From assembly GCA_937906775.1 (NCBI GenBank), contig CALCUD010000050.1:1-12117 (forward strand): a stretch of DNA of 12,117 bases. The letters are read 5' to 3'. The translations under genes were made by a program, and so were the position numbers. This document shows positions 7,616 to 12,117 of this stretch, piece by piece. Below the pieces are notes generated by a model that did not search any database, was not told the DNA's origin, and was given only the letters and a program-made list of their open reading frames with translations. Position 1 is the stretch's first letter, and each line of letters opens with the position of its first letter. The DNA is from an uncultured Clostridia bacterium. Its GTDB lineage: Bacteria > Bacillota > Clostridia > Christensenellales > Aristaeellaceae.

Positions 7616-7644
7616 ATCATAGCAAAAACAAGCGCAGATATCAA
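7616..7644 (-). promoter_or_regulatory. Promoter of the amidase gene
   Basis: On the minus strand TTGATA (7639-7644) and TATGAT (7616-7621) are 17 bp apart, and a TG one base before the -10 makes it an extended -10. The leader would be about 120 nt. It lies back to back with the plus-strand promoter at 7700, leaving 55 bp between the two -35 elements. Confidence 0.75.
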
Positions 7645-7699
7645 GACAGGAGAACCGGCCCTGCGTCATCCCTTTTCATTTGTTCGCGTAACAATCTCC

Positions 7700-7728
7700 T
7701 TGACACAATATCAGAAATAATGAATAAT
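7700..7728 (+). promoter_or_regulatory. Promoter of an orphan small transcript
   Basis: A perfect TTGACA (7700-7705), a 17-bp spacer and AATAAT (7723-7728) form one of the best promoters in the window. There is no annotated gene on the plus strand after it; the next plus-strand feature is the terminator at 7916-7941. Confidence 0.75.
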
Positions 7729-7828
7729 AGGTGCGGAAGAAAGCTGAAAAAAAACAGACAGGAACAGAAGCCATTTGCATATCTGATATCGTATAACAGA
7801 GCAGAACACCTGAAAGGAGAATATCACT

Positions 7829-7849
7829 ATGATCTTTCCTCTCGTGTAG
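7829..7849 (+). CDS. Six-codon ORF (MIFPLV) in the small transcript
   Basis: ATG 7829 is preceded by AAGGAG (7814-7819) at an ideal 9-nt spacing and followed after five more codons by TAG. Size and setting are like a regulatory leader peptide, but no regulated gene follows. The start of a degraded gene is the main alternative. Confidence 0.25.
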   Translation: MIFPLV

Positions 7850-7915
7850 CATATCATTGCCGTGTAAAGAATATAGAGTTTTAACAGAGAGAGAGGATAT
7901 GAACTTCTTTATCCC

Positions 7916-7941
7916 GCCGCCTGTCACAGGCGGCTTTTTTT
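7916..7941 (+). terminator. Rho-independent terminator of the small transcript
   Basis: GCCGCCTG (7916-7923) pairs perfectly with CAGGCGGC (7927-7934) around a 3-nt loop and is followed by seven T (7935-7941). Confidence 0.92.
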
Positions 7942-7974
7942 ATAAACACATTTCTATCAGTAAGTGTCAGGTTG

Positions 7975-8007
7975 AAAAATCCGCAGAACGGAATGCCCTG
8001 CGGATTT
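7975..8007 (-). terminator. Terminator of the large surface-protein gene
   Basis: On the minus strand AAATCCGCAG (8007-7998) pairs with CTGCGGATTT (7986-7977), an 11-nt loop lies between, and U residues follow. The stem begins 31 nt after the stop codon. The other direction has a weaker T-rich tail, so it may work both ways. Confidence 0.9.
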
Positions 8008-8037
8008 GTTTTGTTTCTGTGGCCCTGATTTCAATCC

Positions 8038-10788
8038 TTATCCCTGATTCTTTCTCATCCGGACAGACATCCCGATGATCGCGCCCGCGCTGAGGAGCAG
8101 AAGCATGATCAGAAGCGCGGGATCGGTGCTGTCTCCGGTCTTCGGGGGAACCGGGGGCTTTTTCTTCAGCGTGAAGGTCGTGGTCGCGCTGCCGTCCGTG
8201 GAAACGATCGTCAGCTTATGCTTGCCGGTGCCGAACTTTTTCACAAATTTCTGAATGGCTTCCCGGTTGAATGTAATCACCGTGGAGCCGGATTTCGCGT
8301 CGTAGTACTTCCTTTCGACCGTCCAGCCGTCCACCTCCACCCGGACAAACTTGCTGAAGTCCGCGTCGGAGGTGAAGGTAGCCGATTGCGCGTCGGACCA
8401 GATGACCTGTTCCGCGCCTTTGATGATTTTGTATCCGGCCGGTTTCTGCAGCGGGGGAAGATAGCCGTTGCCGCCTTCCGCCTTCCAAGCCGCGAGATCC
8501 GCGATCGGAACGGTTGCGTTCTCATCCTCGAACAGCGCGCCGCAGGCATCGGCGCTGTCCCTGCACTCCCAGTAATCCTTGAAGCCGGGAGCTGTTTCAG
8601 TTGCCGGCTGACCGGAGACCTTCACGGGATGATGGACATGAGAGGGCGTCAGCGGGGGAAGATACCCGTTGCCGCCTTCTGCCTTCCAAACCGCGAGATC
8701 CGCAATCAGGGCGGTTCCGTTCTCATCCTCGAACAGCGCGCCGCAGGCATCTGCGCTGTCTCTGCACTCCCAGTAATCCTTGAAACCGGGGGCTGTTTCA
8801 GTTGCCGGCTGACCGGAAATCTTCACAAGCTGATGGACATGAGGGGGCGCCTCAAACTCCGCCGAGACGGTGACCTCGAAGGCCGGCATGGAGAAGGTAT
8901 ACTTCGACGTGTCCGTCGCGTCCTGCGTCAGTGCACAGTTCTTTTCTTCTCCGTCGTTGTAAACCGCTTCCAGCGATCTGAGCTTCCCGTTTTCGACCGG
9001 AGTGACCGTCACCGTAACGGTTTCGCCCGCGGCTGCTTTGTTCTTATCCATGGCAAGGAAGCCGTTGTTTTTGTCCCGGTCCGCTTCCGGTGTGGCGTTG
9101 ATGACCGGGAACGCCTGCATCAGCCTGACAATGTTGTTTTCATTCACAACCGTGTAATCCGCATTGTCACTTGTGAAGCAGCTGCTGTAATCCGCGTCGT
9201 TCTCTCCGGTGATGGAAACGGGAGGCACGGTATCTGCGGTTACTCCGGCGGAAGCCCCCGCCGGGGCCAGCGCCCCTGTGACAACGGAGATGACCCTGCG
9301 GTTGTTCAGATAGACATTGCTCACTTGTCCGGAGGCTGTATTGTCCGTAATCTTCGCCGAGCCGCCGAAGCAGAAGGTACCGCCCACATACACACCGCCA
9401 TAGTACTGCTCAGCGACATTGCCGGTAACCGTGCCTCCGGTCATCGTAAAGGTTCCGCCGCCGATCTGTATGCCGCCCATATTATTTCCGGCCGTGTTGT
9501 AGCTGACCGAGCCGCCGGACATTGTGAAGGTTCCGCTGTCGGCCACACCGCCGGCAACCAGCCCCCGGTTGTCGGTGATCGCGCCTCCGGCCAGATTGAA
9601 GAGGCCGCCGGGGTTGATACACACACCGCCGCCGTATTTATGCGAAATGTTACCGGAGACCTCACCGTCTACCATGTTGAACTTACCGTTCTTTTCAATA
9701 AACACGCCGCCGCCGGAACCATTTGTCTCGTTGCCGGTGATCAGCCCGTTATGCATATTGAACGTGCCGCCGTCGCCGATATACACACCGCCGTCTTTGC
9801 CGCCGGTGACGGAACCTGGCGCGGTATGGCAGTCGTACAGGTTCAGCGTCGCGCCGGAGCCGACCGTGATGACGCGGCCGGTTCCGTTCATTTTGACCGT
9901 GTGCCCGTTCAGGCAGAGTCTGACCGCTCCTGCCGGAACCTCCCAGGTGGAGGAAAGGGTAATATCATTCATCAAGGCATAATTTCCCGTCTCGGCCGGC
10001 ATGGTATTCTGTCCGGCGCCTCCGTCCCAGGGCATAAAGGTCATCGTATCGGCACCCGTGCCATGGACGTGGGGTTCCTGTGGAACATCACTGACGGGGC
10101 GTACCGTCCTGCCGTAGTAGCGGTAGGAAGTCCCGAAAAGGGGATTGGGAACCATACCGAAAGTCAGGCAGGTCGCATATTTTGTATCATTGTGCAATGA
10201 AGCGGTCCAGTAGATCCCGATACCCCCGCTGTACATAACGGAAGTTCCGTCGAAAAAACCGCCGAAAGGCAGGAAGATGTGCTTATCCGTGTATCCCTGA
10301 GTGGCCCCTGTGACGATCAGTCCTCCAACGCCCGTGTTGTTGTAATTGTTTGTCTCGGTGAGCGAGCAGCAGGACGGATTGAGCAGTTTTCCGAGTTCCT
10401 CTTTCGTGGGCGTACGCCAGTCGCTGCCCCACGTCGCCATGGCAGCGTCAAATGAAGACATCAGGACCCTGAATGTCGGGTCATACGGAATACTCGACCA
10501 TTCCGTAAAAGAGGCGGAACCGCAATAGGATTCCCATGAATACCCGTTGCTCTTTCCGGTTTTCCAGGTCAGAGGGGAAAGGCTCGAATAATAGGGAGAT
10601 ATTTCGCCCCAGGCATAGTAATCTCCGTAGTCTTCCGGTTTTTCCGCGCCGAGGTTGACCGTCGCAAAATACGGGCCGCCGGCCCAAAGCTGAACTCCTT
10701 CATGGAATTCCGCGGATGCCGTAATCGGCAAAAGCAGGGCGACGGTCACAGCCGCCAGAAGCATACAAAGAATCACTTTTTTCATCAT
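8038..10788 (-). CDS. Large mosaic cell-wall-anchored surface protein
   Basis: This protein has 916 residues. I start at ATG 10788, because AAGGA lies 6 nt upstream; a TTG at 10803 in the same frame would add five residues that overlap that site. Domains in order: signal peptide (1-26); a DUF1566/FISUMP-like domain (about 33-233) with G-D-Y-Y-A-W-G-E, D-W-R-T-P-T-K-E-E and Y-Y-G-R-T-V-R-P-V; a parallel beta-helix (about 320-500) of repeating G-G-G-V, G-T-F-T-M and I-T-G-N units; a linker domain (about 560-648); two tandem 67-residue repeats (650-716, 717-783); an Ig-like segment (about 785-875) with V-D-G-W-T-V and S-G-S-T-V-I-T; then P-P-K-T-G-D at 881-886, a hydrophobic helix and the basic tail R-M-R-K. 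The last part is a sortase signal with P instead of the usual L. An adhesin or surface-binding role is inferred. It has its own promoter and terminator. Confidence 0.88.
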   Translation of the reverse strand: MMKKVILCMLLAAVTVALLLPITASAEFHEGVQLWAGGPYFATVNLGAEKPEDYGDYYAWGEISPYYSSLSPLTWKTGKSNGYSWESYCGSASFTEWSSIPYDPTFRVLMSSFDAAMATWGSDWRTPTKEELGKLLNPSCCSLTETNNYNNTGVGGLIVTGATQGYTDKHIFLPFGGFFDGTSVMYSGGIGIYWTASLHNDTKYATCLTFGMVPNPLFGTSYRYYGRTVRPVSDVPQEPHVHGTGADTMTFMPWDGGAGQNTMPAETGNYALMNDITLSSTWEVPAGAVRLCLNGHTVKMNGTGRVITVGSGATLNLYDCHTAPGSVTGGKDGGVYIGDGGTFNMHNGLITGNETNGSGGGVFIEKNGKFNMVDGEVSGNISHKYGGGVCINPGGLFNLAGGAITDNRGLVAGGVADSGTFTMSGGSVSYNTAGNNMGGIQIGGGTFTMTGGTVTGNVAEQYYGGVYVGGTFCFGGSAKITDNTASGQVSNVYLNNRRVISVVTGALAPAGASAGVTADTVPPVSITGENDADYSSCFTSDNADYTVVNENNIVRLMQAFPVINATPEADRDKNNGFLAMDKNKAAAGETVTVTVTPVENGKLRSLEAVYNDGEEKNCALTQDATDTSKYTFSMPAFEVTVSAEFEAPPHVHQLVKISGQPATETAPGFKDYWECRDSADACGALFEDENGTALIADLAVWKAEGGNGYLPPLTPSHVHHPVKVSGQPATETAPGFKDYWECRDSADACGALFEDENATVPIADLAAWKAEGGNGYLPPLQKPAGYKIIKGAEQVIWSDAQSATFTSDADFSKFVRVEVDGWTVERKYYDAKSGSTVITFNREAIQKFVKKFGTGKHKLTIVSTDGSATTTFTLKKKPPVPPKTGDSTDPALLIMLLLLSAGAIIGMSVRMRKNQG
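8440..8640 (-). repeat. Tandem 201-bp repeat, copy B
   Basis: The second (C-terminal) of two adjacent in-frame 67-codon units in the surface-protein gene. It begins H-V-H-H and has Y-W-E-C, then a second C seven residues on, then G-A-L-F-E-D. This resembles the W-E-C-x-x-C-G-x-x-F-x-D repeats of clostridial surface proteins, but with a longer gap between cysteines. Confidence 0.95.
8641..8841 (-). repeat. Tandem 201-bp repeat, copy A
   Basis: The first (N-terminal) of the two units, beginning H-V-H-Q. By hand count it shares 57 of 67 residues with copy B, with long identical DNA stretches. This suggests a recent duplication and possible copy-number variation. Confidence 0.95.
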
Positions 10789-10937
10789 CCATTTTCCTTT
10801 CAACGCCGCGAGCGGTCCGGAAGCAAACCTTCCGGATCCGCGACCGCTTCCGGCCTATACGGTAAATACCCATAACCGTCTTGAAAACAGGACGGCAACG
10901 ATCCCCCATGGACCTGAAATCAACAGCTGAATACTCA
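10789..10937 (-). promoter_or_regulatory. Long structured leader of the surface-protein gene
   Basis: The leader from the promoter's expected start to the ATG is about 150 nt. On the minus strand it can form two hairpins that exclude each other: CCGTC (10895-10891) with GACGG, or ACGGT with ACCGT (10863-10859), both using the same bases at 10875-10880. Next comes a strong hairpin right above the ribosome binding site: an 8-bp stem CTTCCGGA/TCCGGAAG (10816-10823, 10829-10836 on the plus strand), which may extend into AGCGGT/ACCGCT (10811-10816, 10843-10848). No known riboswitch class is recognised. Confidence 0.4.
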
Positions 10938-10943
10938 CAGTAA

Positions 10944-10972
10944 ATTTTAACAGGATTGCTTTCCCGTATCAA
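10944..10972 (-). promoter_or_regulatory. Promoter of the large surface-protein gene
   Basis: On the minus strand TTGATA (10967-10972) and TAAAAT (10944-10949) are 17 bp apart, with TG one base before the -10 (extended -10). Both hexamers match the consensus at 5 of 6 positions. Confidence 0.8.
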
Positions 10973-11082
10973 GGTCCGTGTTGTGAAAGGTCATTACATA
11001 TTTATGAATTTTTCCGCAACCAGCATTGCGATTCTGTTGCGAAACAGGTCCCCGCGTCCGGCATGGCAGCGGGCCGCCGCAG

Positions 11083-11113
11083 AAAAAACCGGCGGGAGAA
11101 ATCCTCCCGCCGG
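11083..11113 (-). terminator. Terminator of the 30-codon ORF
   Basis: On the minus strand CCGGCGGGAG pairs with CTCCCGCCGG (10-bp perfect stem, 11089-11098 and 11104-11113 on the plus strand) around a 5-nt loop and is followed by six U (11083-11088). It lies 17 nt after the stop codon at 11131. Confidence 0.92.
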
Positions 11114-11130
11114 CAAACAAATATGATTGA

Positions 11131-11223
11131 TTATCCGTGAACCTTTCTGATCCGCCGTGACATCAGGACCGCCGCGCCCGCGCTGAGTAATACCATCCAC
11201 TTCCCTGTGCTCTTTGTCCTCAT
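11131..11223 (-). CDS. 30-residue peptide resembling a sorting-signal tail
   Basis: ATG 11223 to TAA 11131 encodes 30 residues: M-R-T-K-S-T-G-K-W, then a short hydrophobic run with L-L-S-A-G-A-A-V-L-M, then R-R-I-R-K. AAAGG lies 12 nt upstream of the ATG, somewhat far. The last 18 codons before the stop align without gaps to the C-terminal tail of the large surface protein: 40 of 54 bases and 11 of 18 residues agree by hand count, with L-S-A-G-A and M-S shared. There is no LPxTG-like motif or larger ectodomain. It may be a small membrane peptide, or the remnant of a second surface-protein gene kept as its own unit by the terminator just after it. Frame upstream is open for about 28 codons without a usual start. 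Confidence 0.42.
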   Translation of the reverse strand: MRTKSTGKWMVLLSAGAAVLMSRRIRKVHG

Positions 11224-11295
11224 TTTGATTGCTTGCCTTTCATTCGTTTTTTGAATCCGTTTGATGTTCTGTATTGTTCTCTGGTTATACCTGTA

Positions 11296-11324
11296 ATTGT
11301 CGCATTTTTACCTGTCTGTTTCAA
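11296..11324 (-). promoter_or_regulatory. Candidate promoter of the 30-codon ORF
   Basis: On the minus strand TTGAAA (11319-11324), 17 bp, then GACAAT (11296-11301). The match is 5 of 6 and 4 of 6. It overlaps the left end of the decayed plus-strand coding region. Confidence 0.35.
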
Positions 11325-11657
11325 TATTAACCGACATCCATCCGACACTATTCCGGAATGATCTGTATGGCGACCTCGTCGACGGTGTCAATGAGGGATA
11401 CCTGAGTGATAGTGAAGCGAGAATGCTGCAAAACCACTTTCTTAAAAAAAGTGACTATTGTCCGCATTGAAGTCCCGCCAAAGCAAGTCCGGAAGGAACG
11501 CAGGGCAGAATCTGAAGAGTATCTTTAGCCCGGTAATATCAAGAAGATCGTCCAGTGTACCCGAATGGTAGAAACAGTTTATGCTTTGAATCGGTACTCT
11601 GGTATCATGAAGAACAAAAATATCCTCAATGAAATCAGCCAAAAGTATGTTTTGTGA
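11297..11657 (+). pseudogene. Decayed unrecognised coding sequence
   Basis: Open plus-strand reading runs from 11297 to TGA 11468 with protein-like content (L-Y-G-D-L-V-D-G-V-N-E-G-Y-L-S-D-S-E-A) but no start codon near its beginning. At a run of seven A (11444-11450) the frame shifts: with six A it would continue as V-T-I-V-R-I-E-V-P-P-K-Q-V-R-K-E-R-R. An in-frame TAG at 11526 interrupts, then reading goes on to TGA 11655 with Y-A-L-N-R-Y-S-G-I-M-K-N-K. No ribosome binding site. The pieces look like one broken gene, perhaps from a mobile element, but I cannot name the family. A cysteine-rich frame follows directly (GTG 11654). A sequencing error at the A run would explain the first break only. 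Confidence 0.32.
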
Positions 11658-11743
11658 TTTTAGGCGTGATTTGTGATTGCCTTCAGTGCAAGCAAAATCA
11701 ATGCTTTCAAGGCATGAACTGTGATTTCAAGTGTGAAGGCCAC
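11654..11743 (+). other. Cysteine-rich open stretch, no start signals
   Basis: From GTG 11654 the frame encodes six cysteines within 21 residues, spaced C-x-C-x2-C-x4-C-x5-C-x3-C, then E-G-H. It has no ribosome binding site, and farther on it runs through a terminator and a tRNA remnant, so the full 71-codon frame is not a gene. The cysteine part may be the C-terminal end of the decayed gene just upstream, shifted again in frame. Confidence 0.22.
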
Positions 11744-11782
11744 CTTTTTTCAGAACAATGGATCATGTTTTCACTAGGGCAC

Positions 11783-11815
11783 AAAAACAGAACCGTTGGA
11801 AATCAACAGTTCTGT
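11783..11815 (-). terminator. Terminator after the tRNA-Val 3' remnant
   Basis: On the minus strand ACAGAAC/GTTCTGT with an inner CAAC/GTTG forms a stem with one mismatch (11787-11815), followed by five U (11783-11787). Its place, just after the tRNA remnant, matches that of the terminator after the intact tRNA. Confidence 0.78.
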
Positions 11816-11816
11816 G

Positions 11817-11846
11817 TCTGTTGGATTAACAGGACTCGAACCTATG
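11817..11846 (-). pseudogene. 3' fragment of a tRNA (second copy of the tRNA-Val end)
   Basis: These 30 bp match 27 of 30 bases with 12024-12053, the 3' part of tRNA-Val: the T-arm, with GGTTCGAGTCC intact, and the acceptor 3' strand TTAATCCA. There is no D-arm or anticodon arm before it on the minus strand, so it cannot be a working tRNA. It could be an attachment-site duplicate or a leftover of a tandem tRNA copy. Confidence 0.68.
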
Positions 11847-11864
11847 TCCGCAAACTCAATCGGC

Positions 11865-11891
11865 GCTGACAGGGCTTCATGCTCTGTCAGC
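11865..11891. other. Strong 11-bp stem-loop
   Basis: GCTGACAGGGC (11865-11875) pairs with GCTCTGTCAGC (11881-11891) around TTCAT, with one G-T wobble. No T-run follows on either strand, so it is not a simple terminator. Confidence 0.55.
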
Positions 11892-11905
11892 TTGTTTCGC
11901 TTGAA

Positions 11906-11951
11906 AACCCGGCCTTTGATATTTCCGCCACTGGCGGTCAGAGGCCGGGTT
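11906..11951. other. Two-tier inverted repeat between the tRNA copies
   Basis: An outer perfect 10-bp stem, AACCCGGCCT (11906-11915) with AGGCCGGGTT (11942-11951), encloses an inner hairpin CCGCC-ACT-GGCGG (11925-11937). On the minus strand TTTTC follows, so it might also end transcription. It does not belong to any gene seen. Confidence 0.55.
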
Positions 11952-11996
11952 CCCTCAACGATCGTGGGGCTCATAGCTTCGTCAGAAAGGCACAAG

Positions 11997-12024
11997 AAAA
12001 GAGGAACTCTGCTGAGTTCCTCTT
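11997..12024 (-). terminator. Terminator of tRNA-Val
   Basis: AAGAGGAACTC pairs with GAGTTCCTCTT (11-bp stem, 11999-12009 and 12014-12024 on the plus strand) around a 4-nt loop. On the minus strand it runs into TTTTCTT. It starts 4 nt after the tRNA end. Confidence 0.9.
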
Positions 12025-12027
12025 CTG

Positions 12028-12101
12028 TGGGATTAGTAGGACTCGAACCTATGACCCCCACGATGTCAACGTGGTGCTCTAACCAGCTGAGCTATAATCC
12101 C
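12028..12101 (-). tRNA. tRNA-Val (anticodon GAC)
   Basis: 74 nt on the minus strand form a full cloverleaf. The acceptor stem GGGATTA/TAATCCC is perfect, with discriminator A. The D-arm is GCTC-AGCTGGTTA-GAGC and the anticodon arm CCACG-TTGACAT-CGTGG, with GAC at the loop centre, reading valine codons GUC and GUU. The T-arm is ATAGG-TTCGAGT-CCTAC, with one A-C mismatch at its base. CCA is not encoded (ACA follows). Confidence 0.96.
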
Positions 12102-12117
12102 ATGCGGTCAACGAAAG

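Larger units (their letters stand above)
7735..7941 (+). ncRNA. Candidate small RNA or leader-like transcript, about 207 nt
   Basis: The ends are inferred from a consensus promoter (7700-7728) and a strong terminator (7916-7941) on the same strand. The region holds no long ORF, only a six-codon ORF with a good ribosome binding site. An internal pairing, TCCTCTC (7837-7843) with GAGAGGA (7891-7897), would close a 47-nt loop. It does not match 6S RNA, tmRNA, RNase P or a riboswitch that I recognise. The next gene beyond the terminator is on the other strand, so it is not an attenuator for a downstream gene. It is transcribed away from the amidase. Confidence 0.5.
11224..12027. other. About 800 bp without an intact protein gene
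   Basis: Left to right: promoter of the 30-codon ORF, decayed coding pieces (11297-11743), a minus-strand terminator, a tRNA 3' remnant, two strong stem-loops and the tRNA-Val terminator. The frames of 66 to 95 codons that cross this region have no ribosome binding site or read through tRNA and terminator bases, so I do not call them genes. Confidence 0.6.

Noticed and set aside
7899..8078. Plus-strand ORF starting M-N-F-F-I-P-P-P
   Set aside because: Its start is only 2 nt from an AGAGG, and the frame runs through the strong terminator at 7916-7941, so the full message would rarely exist.
8218..10200. 660-codon plus-strand open frame
   Set aside because: It is antisense to the beta-helix region of the surface-protein gene, whose repeats and GC-rich codons keep the opposite frame open. 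No ribosome binding site and no recognisable domain.
11485..11515. Likeness to the signal recognition particle RNA tip (GTCCGGAAGGAA then GCAG)
   Set aside because: An extra base breaks the motif and there is no flanking complementary helix, so no SRP RNA can fold here. It also lies inside a protein-like frame.
11442..11642. 66-codon minus-strand frame
   Set aside because: TTG start, no ribosome binding site, opposite to the protein-like plus-strand fragments.
11774..12061. 95-codon minus-strand frame over the tRNA region
   Set aside because: It reads through the 3' half of tRNA-Val, two terminators and the tRNA remnant. The repeated G-S-S-P-x-N-P-T pieces are just the T-arm read as protein.
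11879..12082. 67-codon plus-strand frame ending in R-T-Y-D-P-H-D-V-N-V-V-L
   Set aside because: Antisense reading of tRNA-Val; this peptide is a familiar false ORF.
1..12117. CRISPR array
   Set aside because: No series of short regular direct repeats with unique spacers was seen; the only tandem repeat is the 201-bp coding one.

Overview
The window looks like a chromosomal stretch of a Gram-positive, low-to-mid GC anaerobe of the class Clostridia, probably gut or rumen associated. The reasons are strong AGGAGG-type ribosome binding sites, sigma-A-like promoters, U-tract terminators, a YitT-family membrane protein, DUF6273 and RCC1-like secreted proteins, and a sortase-type C-terminal anchor. 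Species cannot be fixed from the sequence.

Left part (1-4900), envelope genes. Two minus-strand genes, probably cotranscribed, encode secreted proteins: an RCC1-like repeat protein (2160-3635) and, downstream of it, a protein with three DUF6273-type domains (1-2062). The second runs off the left edge, so it is not a closed reading frame here. A 606-bp intergenic region separates them from a divergent small secreted SH3-like protein (4242-4877), which has a clear promoter and terminator. This intergenic region carries an array of GAAC/GTTC half-sites over the best promoter candidate of the minus-strand pair.

Middle (4967-8007), housekeeping-like genes. A YitT-family membrane protein (5019-5891, TTG start) converges with an amidase-signature enzyme (6079-7488). 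The amidase has its own promoter. Back to back with it is a second, plus-strand promoter that drives only a short transcript of about 207 nt, which ends at a textbook terminator. This orphan transcript holds a six-codon ORF with a good ribosome binding site.

Right part (7975-11223), surface anchoring. A 916-residue mosaic surface protein (8038-10788) joins a signal peptide, a DUF1566/FISUMP-like domain, a parallel beta-helix, two tandem 67-residue repeats, an Ig-like domain and a PPKTG sorting signal. Its promoter is strong and its leader is about 150 nt long and structured. Upstream is a tiny transcription unit (30-codon ORF plus terminator) whose last 18 codons align without gaps to the sorting tail of the large protein.

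Right edge (11224-12117). About 800 bp hold no intact protein gene: decayed coding sequence, a tRNA-Val(GAC) gene with its terminator, and 207 bp away a second copy of the tRNA 3' end with its own terminator. Strong stem-loops lie between the two copies. This pattern fits an old integration or duplication at a tRNA gene.
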